From positions 230,212 to 294,211 of the forward strand of contig NZ_JFFR01000023.1 of assembly GCF_000695685.1 (NCBI RefSeq): a DNA stretch of 64,000 nucleotides. The letters are read 5' to 3'. The position numbers and the translations under genes were made by a program. Under the pieces are notes generated by a model that was given only the letters and a program-made list of their open reading frames with translations, made no database searches and had not been told where the DNA came from. Below, piece after piece: positions 56,847 through 64,000 of the stretch (position 1 is the first letter of the stretch; each line of letters opens with the position of its first letter). The stretch is from Vibrio fortis (lineage in GTDB: Bacteria; Pseudomonadota; Gammaproteobacteria; Enterobacterales; Vibrionaceae).

Positions 56847-57521
56847 CTAGTTACTGATATTCGTTATGAAACGATCATAGATGGATTCAAGGTGCTCCAT
56901 AACGATCTCATACCCTAATATTGGCTCAGACTGAAGTTGATTGCCAAGTAGGGGACACGATAACTGTGATAGACAAAGCTGCGCAGTGCGTTTATGACTA
57001 ATGTGCCACGGCTCAACAGCCACGCCTCCTAAGTCCTTGCGATATGGGAAGAAAAAACCAAACTCATCAGCGTTAGCCTTTAACCATTGATAAAAGCTGT
57101 GTTGGTGGCCTTCGAAGTATTCCCAAGGCTCTAACTGCAGTTGGGTGTCAGCGGGAAGATAATTGCGAGCAAAGACGTCAAAATCAGTCCCCCAGTGGTG
57201 ACGGCTGGCACCGGGTAGGGCAGACCAGCGCAAGATAGCCCACAGTTTTTCAGTATCCGTTAACTGAGCGGCGTCTAACGGTTGACTTTCGCCGTCTAAA
57301 ATAGCGGTTTCTCCTGCGTATTTTCGATTCCAGATCAACGACTGACGCTGATAGCTTCGAAAACCACTGGCGATCTCCATTTTGTAACCTGCTTGCTCGG
57401 CGGCAGCAACTAAGCGGCGAAGATCTTGGGCGACCTCATGATGTACAAGAAAGGTTTTACTTCCAATTAATGTCTCTGCTAAATGAGACTCTACTTGTCC
57501 GGTTAACTCTTTAGGTGTCAT
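56847..57521 (-). CDS. M15-family D-alanyl-D-alanine carboxypeptidase
   Basis: A 224-residue VanY-type zinc peptidase. The metal motif is SRHHWGTDFDVF near residue 107, with His and Asp ligands, and VEPWHISHKR near 170 contains the final Glu and His. ASGFRSYQRQSLIWNRKY near 53 is another VanY segment. No signal peptide is visible, so it may act in the cytoplasm on peptidoglycan peptides, perhaps in recycling. ATG 57521 is chosen; TTG 57533 is possible. It lies 42 bases after dapE, which makes the diaminopimelate found in its likely substrate. Confidence 0.85.
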   Translation of the reverse strand: MTPKELTGQVESHLAETLIGSKTFLVHHEVAQDLRRLVAAAEQAGYKMEIASGFRSYQRQSLIWNRKYAGETAILDGESQPLDAAQLTDTEKLWAILRWSALPGASRHHWGTDFDVFARNYLPADTQLQLEPWEYFEGHQHSFYQWLKANADEFGFFFPYRKDLGGVAVEPWHISHKRTAQLCLSQLSCPLLGNQLQSEPILGYEIVMEHLESIYDRFITNISN

Positions 57522-57563
57522 GAGGTTGCCCAACTTTATTGTTGTCTTTTTGGTTTTTAAAGA

Positions 57564-58703
57564 CTATGAGTTTGCTAGTAGGTTCACTAATGTACGTTGG
57601 TACATGTCAGTCAGCTTCTCTAGATCAGCGACTTTCACACACTCGTTCACTTTGTGAATAGTTGCATTTACCGGGCCTAGTTCCACAACCTGTCCACCCA
57701 TGCGTGCAATGAAGCGGCCGTCAGATGTGCCACCAGTCGTTAACAGCGCTGGTTTTACATCGTTTACGTGGTCAACGGCATCAACGATGGCATCCAGAAG
57801 AGCACCAGTATCAGTCAGGAACGGGTCGCCATTGAATGTCCACTTCAGGTCGTATTCAAAGTCGTACTTGTCTAGAGTGCTCGTGATGCGCTCTACAATG
57901 ATGTCGTTGCTCAGTTCAGTACTAAAACGAAGGTTAAACTGAACATTGAATTCACCAGGAATAACGTTTGATGCACCTGTGCCTGCACTCACGTTTGGAA
58001 TTTGGAAGCTAGTTGGTGGGAAGTAATCATTACCTTTATCCCACTCGGTTGTTGCAAGCTCATGAATCGCAAGCAGAGAGCTGTGTACAGGGTTATTCGC
58101 TAGGTGCGGGTAGGCAACATGGCCTTGTGTACCTTTGACTGTAAGATCGCCTGTGATTGAGCCACGGCGGCCATTTTTCACTACATCACCGACGAATTCT
58201 GTACTTGAAGGTTCACCCACGATACACATGTCGATATTCTCGCCACGAGCCATCAGTGTTTCAACAACGCGTACAGTACCGTTAATGAATGGTCCTTCTT
58301 CATCCGAAGTGATCAAAAAGCCGATAGAACCTTTGTGATCAGGGTTTTCTGCGATGAACTGTTCAACGGCAACAATCATCGAAGCCAGTGAACCTTTCAT
58401 GTCCGCTGCGCCACGGCCGTGAAGGTAACCATCAACAATCGTTGGTTCGAATGGTGGCGTATCCCAAAGCTCTGCAGGACCAGAAGGAACGACATCTGTA
58501 TGACCTGCGAAAGCGAACAGCGGTGCTTCTGTGCCACGGCGAGCCCAAAAGTTGGTGGTGTCTTCGAATACCATCACCTCGATTTCAAAGCCGAGGGCTT
58601 TGAGGCGATTGATCATTACTTCTTGGCAGCCAGCGTCTTCTGGTGTTACTGATTGACGGCTAATGAGATCTTTTGCCAGAGCCAAAGTTGGGCTGTCTGT
58701 CAT
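57564..58703 (-). CDS. dapE: Succinyl-diaminopimelate desuccinylase
   Basis: A 379-residue M20-family dizinc enzyme that forms LL-diaminopimelate. [13 protein letters not shown] near residues 65-77 holds the first His and Asp ligands, [10 protein letters not shown] near 98 the bridging aspartate, and [13 protein letters not shown] near 130 the catalytic glutamate. TGGTSDGRF near 325 and [12 protein letters not shown] near 350 complete the site. It heads the dapE-M15 peptidase-DUF2897 operon, after a terminator that isolates it from the ArsC-like gene upstream. Confidence 0.97.
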   Translation of the reverse strand: MTDSPTLALAKDLISRQSVTPEDAGCQEVMINRLKALGFEIEVMVFEDTTNFWARRGTEAPLFAFAGHTDVVPSGPAELWDTPPFEPTIVDGYLHGRGAADMKGSLASMIVAVEQFIAENPDHKGSIGFLITSDEEGPFINGTVRVVETLMARGENIDMCIVGEPSSTEFVGDVVKNGRRGSITGDLTVKGTQGHVAYPHLANNPVHSSLLAIHELATTEWDKGNDYFPPTSFQIPNVSAGTGASNVIPGEFNVQFNLRFSTELSNDIIVERITSTLDKYDFEYDLKWTFNGDPFLTDTGALLDAIVDAVDHVNDVKPALLTTGGTSDGRFIARMGGQVVELGPVNATIHKVNECVKVADLEKLTDMYQRTLVNLLANS

Positions 58704-58737
58704 CCTTGAGTTCCTTGTTCTACTTGTCTTTTGTTTT

Positions 58738-58769
58738 TTTAAAAAACGTGGCGTTTGGTCACCACGTTT
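58738..58769 (-). terminator. Terminator between the YffB-like gene and dapE
   Basis: AAACGTGG (58744-58751) pairs with CCACGTTT (58762-58769). On the minus strand it is followed by TTTTTT. It lies 35 bases after the YffB-like stop. Confidence 0.82.
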
Positions 58770-58803
58770 CTAAAGTTGTGTTCAGTGCTAGTGCAAATGG
58801 GGA

Positions 58804-59151
58804 TTAAGCAAAAATAGCGGAATATTGATCAGCTTTGAAGCCAATATGCAGCTTATCTTCAACTTTTAGAATTGGTCGCTTAATCATTGCAGGTTGTTCA
58901 ACCAAAAGAGCGATGGCATTTTCTTCATTTAGACCATCTTTTTGTTCTTGAGTGAGCTGGCGATAAGTCGTGCCACGCTTGTTAAGCACTTGTTCCCAAC
59001 CTAGCTCCTCACAGAAGCCGCGGACTAGTGCTTCATCGACACCTTGTTTGCGGTAATCGTGAAATTCGAAGCTGATCTCTTCAGCTTGTAGCCACTTCTT
59101 AGCTTTTTTGATTGTGTCGCAGTTCGGGATACCAAACATTGTGATAGTCAT
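58804..59151 (-). CDS. yffB: ArsC-family reductase YffB (Spx-like fold)
   Basis: A 115-residue thioredoxin-fold protein. Cys11 in FGIPNCDTIKKAKKWL is the catalytic position of the ArsC/Spx family, and only this cysteine and one in FCEELGWEQ occur. LVEQPAMIKRPILKV near residue 83 is conserved. E. coli yffB also lies next to dapE, which supports orthology. It is thought to be a glutathione-dependent thiol reductase, but activity is not established. Confidence 0.9.
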   Translation of the reverse strand: MTITMFGIPNCDTIKKAKKWLQAEEISFEFHDYRKQGVDEALVRGFCEELGWEQVLNKRGTTYRQLTQEQKDGLNEENAIALLVEQPAMIKRPILKVEDKLHIGFKADQYSAIFA

Positions 59152-59356
59152 TATTCTTCCTTTTGGTGATCTTCTTTCATTGTTATGTGTGGAATCCTAT
59201 CAGGAACTCGGAATTCAGACAAAACAGAGTGAGGAATATTTCAAAGAACGAAAAAAAACAGTAAGAAAATGTCACGAATGGAGACTTATTGATCAACCTC
59301 AACATGTCGGATGAGAAAAAAGAAATAATTAACTGGCACATATATAGGAGGTGTCA

Positions 59357-59644
59357 ATGGAGTTGAGTCCTGTTTTTGCAAGGCGGCTATATTTAGCGTT
59401 ACTCGTCGAAAGCCTTGAAAGGCCGAATGTGCCTAAACTCATCGAAAAAACGGGTTGGCCTCGTCGTACTATTCAAGATGTACTCAAGGCGTTACCGGGG
59501 ATCGGTATCGAACTCATGTTTATTCAAGATGGGCGACGTCATAATGATGGTTACTATCAGTTATCTGATTGGGGACCATTCGACAGTCAATGGGTTCTGG
59601 AACGTAAGAGTGATATAGCGTCCAGTCTTGGATTTAGTGCATAA
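59357..59644 (+). CDS. Winged helix-turn-helix protein
   Basis: A 95-residue, single-domain predicted DNA-binding protein. The helix-turn-helix region is RPNVPKLIEKTGWPRRTIQDVLK, split around residues 21-43, with a wing in IELMFIQDGRRHNDGYYQL. It fits the small winged-helix group that Pfam calls HTH_43, mostly found in Vibrionaceae and relatives. ATG 59357 follows a strong AGGAGG at 59346-59351; a GTG at 59351 overlaps it. It stands alone between the YffB-like gene and a lipoprotein gene. Target and effector unknown. Confidence 0.75.
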   Translation: MELSPVFARRLYLALLVESLERPNVPKLIEKTGWPRRTIQDVLKALPGIGIELMFIQDGRRHNDGYYQLSDWGPFDSQWVLERKSDIASSLGFSA

Positions 59645-59670
59645 GCCAGCGAAAGCTGGCTTTTTCTTTT
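59643..59670 (+). terminator. Terminator downstream of the winged-helix gene
   Basis: AAGCCAGC (59643-59650) and GCTGGCTT (59655-59662) pair around a GAAA tetraloop, followed by TTTCTTTT. The stem includes the stop codon. Confidence 0.9.
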
Positions 59671-59715
59671 CTATCAACTCGTTTTCAATCTAATGTTATC
59701 GAAAGCGTGAAAACA

Positions 59716-60048
59716 CTATGGGCAGTCATAAGCAGCGCCAAGCATGGTCACCGATGTCGCGAAGTCTTGCGGTAGCGTAAAAATGACGGTGTCTGCATCT
59801 AGCGCGATAGCATTAGATTTAAGCTCGTTCATCGCTCCTTGAACCAAAGTGTCATTCGGGAAGAATAGATAGCTATACCAATGCCCCTCGCTCCCGGTTA
59901 CCTCCCCTTTGTATTGGCAACTACTGACGTCAATAATGCCATGGTAGTCCATCTTTACTAGGTGAGCGTTCTCATGCGGCACTTTAGTCGGGGTTGTGCA
60001 CCCTGCTAATAGGCCGAGAGTCAATAACCCCAATGTTAGTCGTTTCAT
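59716..60048 (-). CDS. DUF4156-type small lipoprotein
   Basis: A 110-residue predicted lipoprotein. The lipobox LLAGC places the lipidated cysteine at residue 17. The mature part contains HENAHLVKMDYHGIIDVSSCQYKGEV, split, and a later cysteine near the C-terminus (AAYDCP), so a disulfide is possible. The residue pattern NELKSNAIALDADTVIF is typical of DUF4156. It is nine bases after the DUF2956 gene and likely co-transcribed. Function unknown. Confidence 0.75.
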   Translation of the reverse strand: MKRLTLGLLTLGLLAGCTTPTKVPHENAHLVKMDYHGIIDVSSCQYKGEVTGSEGHWYSYLFFPNDTLVQGAMNELKSNAIALDADTVIFTLPQDFATSVTMLGAAYDCP

Positions 60049-60057
60049 TTCATCATC

Positions 60058-60399
60058 TCACGATTGAGTAACGTAGGCAGCGAAGCCAAGCCAGCTCACA
60101 ATCAATAGTACCCACGGCAGCATATTTTGTTTTTGTGCTGGTTCTGCTGCGGGCTCAGTGGCGACTTCTTTGGCTTGAGCAAGGTTTTGCTGCTTCTCTT
60201 TTTGTTGCTTCTTCTTTGCCTTATCGGCCTGACGGTTTCGCTCTTTTTGCTGTTTCTTGTATTGCGCGATGCCTTTCTCGATGCCTTGAGCAATGAGTTT
60301 AGTCTGCTCTTTGGTTTGCCCTGGCTTTTGAGTTGCTTTGGCAATTTTGAACGCTTCTTGTTGAGATTCAACAGAAGGTGTCTGTGTCTTCTTTTTCAT
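60058..60399 (-). CDS. DUF2956 family membrane-anchored protein
   Basis: A 113-residue protein: a helical, highly basic N-terminal region, with QEAFKIAKATQKPGQTKEQTK near residue 14 split across the family motif, then a Lys/Gln-rich stretch (about 48-78), an Ala/Glu/Pro linker, and a C-terminal membrane segment (MLPWVLLIVSWLGFAAYV). This is the DUF2956 layout. The membrane end would leave the basic part in the cytoplasm, where it might bind nucleic acid or ribosomes; that is speculation. Confidence 0.75.
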   Translation of the reverse strand: MKKKTQTPSVESQQEAFKIAKATQKPGQTKEQTKLIAQGIEKGIAQYKKQQKERNRQADKAKKKQQKEKQQNLAQAKEVATEPAAEPAQKQNMLPWVLLIVSWLGFAAYVTQS

Positions 60400-60498
60400 G
60401 CTGAGATAATCGTTAATACCAATATGTAGATAAGATAACGTAAACCTAGAGAAGTATGAATGATTTGCGTTAAAGTGTCTGTTTTCTTATAAGCTGAA

Positions 60499-60969
60499 GT
60501 GAGAGCTGTGCGGTATTCTTTAGAACAATATGATAAACACGGCTTTCTTAAAGCACCGATTTTACTGTGGCTGGGTTGGTTGTTTTTAGCCAAGGCCTTG
60601 GTCGTGTTTGTTGTGGCTGGTGCTAGTCGTGAGTCAGGAGCTAAAATATTAGAGATAGTTTACCCCGATCATCAAATGTTTTATGTGGGAATTGCTCTCA
60701 GTGTGCCGAGCGTTTTATTGATGTGGCTGTTTGGCCTGAGATCACCGGAACGTCCGTACATTAATACGATTGTCTCTTGGGGACGATGGGTCACCCTTTT
60801 CGCTGTTTTAAGTCAGTTTGCGCATACCGTTTATCTTGTCTATCTCGATCACGGTGTGTTTCATTGGTTACATGGCGTAACACTGATGCTGTTATTGTGG
60901 TTTTTAATCTACCTCATTAAGAGCAATACTGTACGAGATTGTTTTATCGCCGTTGAAGCTGAAGACTGA
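60499..60969 (+). CDS. DUF2919 family membrane protein (YfeZ-like)
   Basis: A 156-residue inner-membrane protein with four hydrophobic segments, including LWLGWLFLAKALVVFVVAG, YVGIALSVPSVLLMWLFGL, WVTLFAVLSQFAHTVYLVY and VTLMLLLWFLIYLI. The N-terminal YDKHGFLKAPILLW is typical of DUF2919. The start is GTG at 60499 or GTG at 60508; no ATG is available near. E. coli yfeZ lies near yfeX, which encodes a Dyp-type peroxidase, and here too the peroxidase follows, supporting the link. Confidence 0.78.
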   Translation: MRAVRYSLEQYDKHGFLKAPILLWLGWLFLAKALVVFVVAGASRESGAKILEIVYPDHQMFYVGIALSVPSVLLMWLFGLRSPERPYINTIVSWGRWVTLFAVLSQFAHTVYLVYLDHGVFHWLHGVTLMLLLWFLIYLIKSNTVRDCFIAVEAED

Positions 60970-61034
60970 CAATAATCAAAAATAATTAATACAATCATAT
61001 TTATACTAGAAGCTAAAAATGAAAGGATCGAACT

Positions 61035-61958
61035 ATGCTTAACTCTTCAAATGAGCAGCCTCAAGCGCAAGGTGCTATTTTACCTGAAGCTGGGCCTTTC
61101 GCTCTGTATGTGCAGCTAAAAGTCGTAAACAATGCACCACAAGTATTAGAACAACTAAAGCAGCTGCCTTCTTTAGTTAAAGAACTGAACGAGACACAAC
61201 CAGAGTCTAATCTGACTCTTTCATTGGCTTTCTCTAGAACATTCTGGGACAAATTTGAACAAGCGGCTCCGGCTGACTTAATCGCGTTCCCGGCACTTGG
61301 CGATGGTGACGTAACGGCACCAAGCACAGACTCTGATGTGCTGCTTCACTGCCACTCTAACCGCCACGATTTGCACTTCTATGTGATTCGTAAGTTGCTA
61401 GAGCAAGTGTCTGAAGATGTAGAAGTCGTTGATGAGACTTACGGCTACCGCTATCTAGATTCCCGTGATATGACGGATTTTGTCGATGGCACCGAGAACC
61501 CGAAAGATGCTCAGCGTGCTGAAGTGGCACTTATCCCTGAAGGTGAATTTGCGGGTGGCAGTTACGTTATGGTTCAGCGTTTTATCCATAACCTACCTGC
61601 TTGGAATCGATTAAATGTTAAAGCTCAAGAGAAAGTAGTCGGCCGTACTAAGCCTGATTCTATTGAGCTAGAAGATGTGCCTGCAGCATCGCACGTTGGC
61701 CGTGTTGATATCAAAGAAGAAGGCAAAGGTCTGAAAATTGTTCGTCATAGCCTGCCTTACGGTAGCGCGACAGGCGATCACGGCTTGCTATTCATTGCTT
61801 ACTGTAATGTTCGCCATAACTTTGATGCAATGCTTGAAAGCATGTATGGCGTAACAGATGGTAAGACTGACCAATTGCTGCGCTTTACCCGTGCAGTGAC
61901 TGGCGCTTACTACTTCGCACCGTCACAGCAGATGTTGGCTGAACTGTCGATTAAGTAG
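61035..61958 (+). CDS. yfeX: Dyp-type peroxidase (YfeX-like)
   Basis: A 307-residue haem peroxidase of the dye-decolourising type. The distal motif is DFVDGTENPKD, with the catalytic aspartate at residue 151. The proximal haem ligand is probably His220 in PAASHVGR. VRHSLPYGSATGDHGLLFIAYC near 240, given in part, lies over the haem. No Tat or Sec signal is present, so it is cytoplasmic, as E. coli YfeX is. The physiological substrate is unclear. A Shine-Dalgarno GAAAGGA lies upstream. Confidence 0.94.
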   Translation: MLNSSNEQPQAQGAILPEAGPFALYVQLKVVNNAPQVLEQLKQLPSLVKELNETQPESNLTLSLAFSRTFWDKFEQAAPADLIAFPALGDGDVTAPSTDSDVLLHCHSNRHDLHFYVIRKLLEQVSEDVEVVDETYGYRYLDSRDMTDFVDGTENPKDAQRAEVALIPEGEFAGGSYVMVQRFIHNLPAWNRLNVKAQEKVVGRTKPDSIELEDVPAASHVGRVDIKEEGKGLKIVRHSLPYGSATGDHGLLFIAYCNVRHNFDAMLESMYGVTDGKTDQLLRFTRAVTGAYYFAPSQQMLAELSIK

Positions 61959-61988
61959 CGATAGCCGTAGCGACAATTAGATAAATAC

Positions 61989-62016
61989 AAAAAGGGGCGT
62001 TATGCCTCTTTTTTTG
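61989..62016 (+). terminator. Terminator downstream of the Dyp-type peroxidase gene
   Basis: AAAGGGGC (61991-61998) pairs with GCCTCTTT (62004-62011) with one G-T pair, followed by TTTTT. The flagellin promoter begins three bases later. Confidence 0.88.
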
Positions 62017-62018
62017 AT

Positions 62019-62045
62019 TAAAGAGTTGGCAAAGTTGGTCGATAT
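62019..62045 (+). promoter_or_regulatory. Sigma-28 (FliA) promoter of the first flagellin gene
   Basis: TAAA (62019-62022), exactly 15 bases, then GTCGATAT (62038-62045) fits TAAA-N15-GCCGATAA with two mismatches. The transcript would start near 62052. Confidence 0.75.
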
Positions 62046-62093
62046 AGAAGCAACGATTGACTTTATTACCTCCCAACGGATAAGCGAACATCT

Positions 62094-63227
62094 ATGGCTA
62101 TTACGGTAAATACCAATGTTTCAGCACTGGTGGCACAGAGAAATCTCTCTAATGCCAGCAACATGCTGAATCAATCTTTGGAGCGACTGGCTTCAGGTAA
62201 CCGTATTAACAGCGCTAAGGATGATGCCGCCGGTCTACAAATCTCAAATCGACTTGAAGCGCAAATGAGCGGTATTGACGTTGCGGTTAGAAACGCTAAC
62301 GACGGTATCTCTATTATGCAGACCGCAGAGGGTGCGATGAATGAGACCACCAATATCATGCAACGCATGCGTGACCTTTCTTTGCAGTCAGCGAATGGTT
62401 CGAACAGTAAATCTGAGCGAATTGCTATCCAGGAAGAGATTACTGCTCTTAATGACGAGCTGAACCGAATTGCCGAAACGACTTCATTTGGTGGCAAGAA
62501 GCTATTGAATGGCAGTTTTGGGAATACCGCTTTCCAAATAGGTGGTAGTTCTGGTGAGGCAGTACAAGTAGGCCTAAAAAGTATGCGAACAGATGGCATC
62601 GACATGGGCGGCTTTAGCTATGTTGCTAATGGTATGGCTGATAAGAGTTGGGCGGTGAGTTCAGGTAATACTGAGTTCAATATGTCGTTTACCGATCGTT
62701 TTGGGCAATCTCAATCCATCTCGATCAATGCTAAGGCGGGTGATGATATTGAGCAGCTTGCGACCTATATCAACGGCCAAACAGACCAAGTATCTGCATC
62801 GGTCAATGAAGATGGGCAGCTACAAATCTACATGGCGGGCGAGCAAACGTCAGGAACAATCTCCTTTTCAGGTTCTCTAGCGGATGAGTTATCCATGTCA
62901 TCAGGTCGCTATGAATCGGTCAATGATATTGATGTAACCAGTGCTGGTGGAGCGCAACGAGCGGTATCTATTCTTGATACAGCAATGAAGTACGTAGATA
63001 GCCATCGCTCAGAGCTGGGTGCGATGCAGAATCGATTTGATCACGCGATTAATAACCTGCAAAACGTGCATGAGAATTTGGCGACCTCAAACAGCCGTAT
63101 TAAAGATACCGATTACGCCAAAGAGACCACGCAGATGCTCAAGCAGCAAATCTTGCAGCAGGTGAGCACCACTATTCTTGCTCAAGCCAAACAGGCGCCA
63201 AATTTGGCGTTAACTCTGCTGGGGTAA
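62094..63227 (+). CDS. Polar flagellin subunit
   Basis: A 377-residue filament protein. The D0/D1 N-terminal part begins [20 protein letters not shown] and includes [20 protein letters not shown] and [18 protein letters not shown]. The C-terminal D1/D0 part includes [18 protein letters not shown] and ends NLALTLLG. The central region (about 165-290) is variable and surface-exposed. No signal peptide: it is exported by the flagellar apparatus. The Shine-Dalgarno is weak. By synteny (next to the Dyp-type peroxidase) it corresponds to the first gene of the flaEDB/flaCDE locus; the letter differs between species. Confidence 0.95.
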   Translation: MAITVNTNVSALVAQRNLSNASNMLNQSLERLASGNRINSAKDDAAGLQISNRLEAQMSGIDVAVRNANDGISIMQTAEGAMNETTNIMQRMRDLSLQSANGSNSKSERIAIQEEITALNDELNRIAETTSFGGKKLLNGSFGNTAFQIGGSSGEAVQVGLKSMRTDGIDMGGFSYVANGMADKSWAVSSGNTEFNMSFTDRFGQSQSISINAKAGDDIEQLATYINGQTDQVSASVNEDGQLQIYMAGEQTSGTISFSGSLADELSMSSGRYESVNDIDVTSAGGAQRAVSILDTAMKYVDSHRSELGAMQNRFDHAINNLQNVHENLATSNSRIKDTDYAKETTQMLKQQILQQVSTTILAQAKQAPNLALTLLG

Positions 63228-63463
63228 ATTGCCACGTCTCTCGGCAACACTTCTGACAACTTTAGTGTTTTTTTCTCCTTTTTTCTTATATTTACCCCAC
63301 CAATCACGTTTTTTCATTCAACCGAATTTATTTCTGAATTTTCTCATTTTTTCTCTAAAGGTTTCAGATTTAGCGCCGTTATTAAAAGTAACTTTGAGAG
63401 AACTACTTGGTTTTCCGAGACGTCGGAAACCGCAACACCGGAAAATCAATTGGAGAAATCACC
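63228..63463 (+). promoter_or_regulatory. Flagellin intergenic region with sigma-28 promoter and leader hairpin
   Basis: A sigma-28 promoter is clear: TAAA (63356-63359), 15 bases, GCCGTTAT (63375-63382). Transcription from about 63389 gives a leader of about 75 bases holding a hairpin (63409-63431, GGTTTTCCGA with TCGGAAACC, one bulged T) and a strong TTGGAGAA Shine-Dalgarno. Upstream, 63240-63350 is pyrimidine-rich (many TTTTCTC runs) and shows no clear intrinsic terminator for the first gene. Confidence 0.75.
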
Positions 63464-64000
63464 ATGGCAGTGAATGTAAATACCAACGTTTCAGCGATGA
63501 CTGCGCAACGTTACCTAAACAATGCAAACAGCGCTCAACAGACTTCTATGGAGCGTCTAGCTTCTGGCTCTAAAATCAACAGCGCAAAAGATGACGCTGC
63601 GGGCCTGCAAATCTCTAACCGTTTGAATGTACAAAGCCGCGGTCTAGACGTAGCAGTACGTAACGCGAACGACGGTATCTCGATTGCACAAACTGCTGAA
63701 GGTGCAATGAACGAGACAACAAACATCCTGCAACGTATGCGTGACCTTTCTCTACAGTCTGCAAACGGTTCAAACTCTAAGTCTGAGCGTGTAGCGATTC
63801 AAGAAGAAGTAACAGCACTGAACGACGAACTAAACCGTATCGCAGAAACAACTTCTTTTGGTGGTAACAAGCTTCTGAACGGCACACACGGCACTAAGTC
63901 TTTCCAAATTGGTGCAGACAACGGTGAAGCTGTAATGCTTGAGCTGAAAGACATGCGTTCAGACAACGCTCAAATGGGTGGTAAGAGTTACCAAACTGAG
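63464..64000 (+). CDS. Polar flagellin subunit, 5' part (cut by window end)
   Basis: A second flagellin gene whose first 179 codons are present; the frame is open to the last base. It begins [20 protein letters not shown] and shares with the first flagellin the blocks [29 protein letters not shown] and [16 protein letters not shown]. The start ATG 63464 has TTGGAGAA just upstream. Codon use is more biased than in the first gene, suggesting higher expression. It has its own sigma-28 promoter. Symbol withheld because flagellin letters differ between Vibrio species. Confidence 0.95.
   Translation, partial: MAVNVNTNVSAMTAQRYLNNANSAQQTSMERLASGSKINSAKDDAAGLQISNRLNVQSRGLDVAVRNANDGISIAQTAEGAMNETTNILQRMRDLSLQSANGSNSKSERVAIQEEVTALNDELNRIAETTSFGGNKLLNGTHGTKSFQIGADNGEAVMLELKDMRSDNAQMGGKSYQTE

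Noticed and set aside
60058..60399. TolA/TonB-like energy-transducing protein
   Set aside because: The membrane segment is at the C-terminus and no TonB domain is present; the DUF2956 layout fits better.
62171..62605. 144-codon open frame antisense to the first flagellin
   Set aside because: A similar antisense frame appears in the second flagellin at 63535-63726, as expected from shared coding sequence, not from a real gene.
63229..63573. 114-codon open frame spanning the flagellin gap
   Set aside because: It lies over the sigma-28 promoter and leader and enters the second flagellin in another frame; no family likeness.

Overview
This window is a stretch of the main chromosome of a gammaproteobacterium, almost certainly a Vibrio. 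The protein sequences are close to the Escherichia coli versions throughout. Several blocks keep the E. coli gene order, while the flagellin tandem beside a Dyp-type peroxidase, the DUF2066/DUF2069/DUF2897/DUF2956 genes and the yqcC-truC-csrB neighbourhood are typical of Vibrionaceae. I saw no tRNA, rRNA, CRISPR array, insertion sequence, prophage or integron. This is core genome, and I do not see a convincing undescribed system; the value lies in regulatory detail and in a few unusual proteins.

Layout. 1-5.0 kb: a KfrA-like DNA-binding protein coupled to a YaiI-family protein; the CsrB regulatory RNA with its activator palindrome; a GNAT acetyltransferase; DUF3301 and DUF3549 genes; yqcC-truC; yaeH. 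5.1-8.9 kb: glnD and map on the minus strand. 9.0-30.2 kb: a long plus-strand block for translation and envelope building: rpsB-tsf, pyrH-frr, uppS-cdsA-dxr-rseP-bamA-skp-lpxD, fabZ-lpxA, lpxB-rnhB-dnaE-accA, then tilS. 30.2-38.5 kb: a cytochrome c, glnB, a YafD-like nuclease-fold protein, a Yip1 membrane protein with mltD, gloB, a YafS-like methyltransferase, the rnhA/dnaQ divergent pair and a TIGR03503 protein. 38.7-43.0 kb: fadE, gmhA and yafJ. 43.0-47.0 kb: purN-purM, upp and uraA with PurR-type operators. 47.3-53.1 kb: a DUF2066 protein, a bepA-arsC-wrbA-DUF2069 operon, and a TusA-like protein coupled to a PerM-type permease. 53.1-61.0 kb: bcp-gcvR, dapA-bamC, a dapE operon and small membrane or lipoprotein genes. 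61.0-64.0 kb: a Dyp-type peroxidase and two flagellin genes, the second cut by the window end.

How the genes work together. One theme is the outer membrane: uppS, cdsA and dxr supply lipid precursors; lpxD, fabZ, lpxA and lpxB make lipid A; gmhA starts heptose synthesis for the LPS core; bamA, bamC, skp and bepA insert and check outer-membrane proteins; rseP transmits envelope stress. A second theme is nitrogen signalling, with glnD and its partner PII (glnB) both present. A third is nucleotide salvage, with PurR-like sites at purM/upp and uraA. CsrB is the RNA antagonist of CsrA, and GGA motifs in the leader of the second flagellin make a speculative link between the two ends of the window.

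Start codons were chosen from Shine-Dalgarno sequences and family alignment recalled from memory. Several genes use TTG or GTG starts (frr, cdsA, skp, fabZ). Promoters and operators were called by eye and are predictions.
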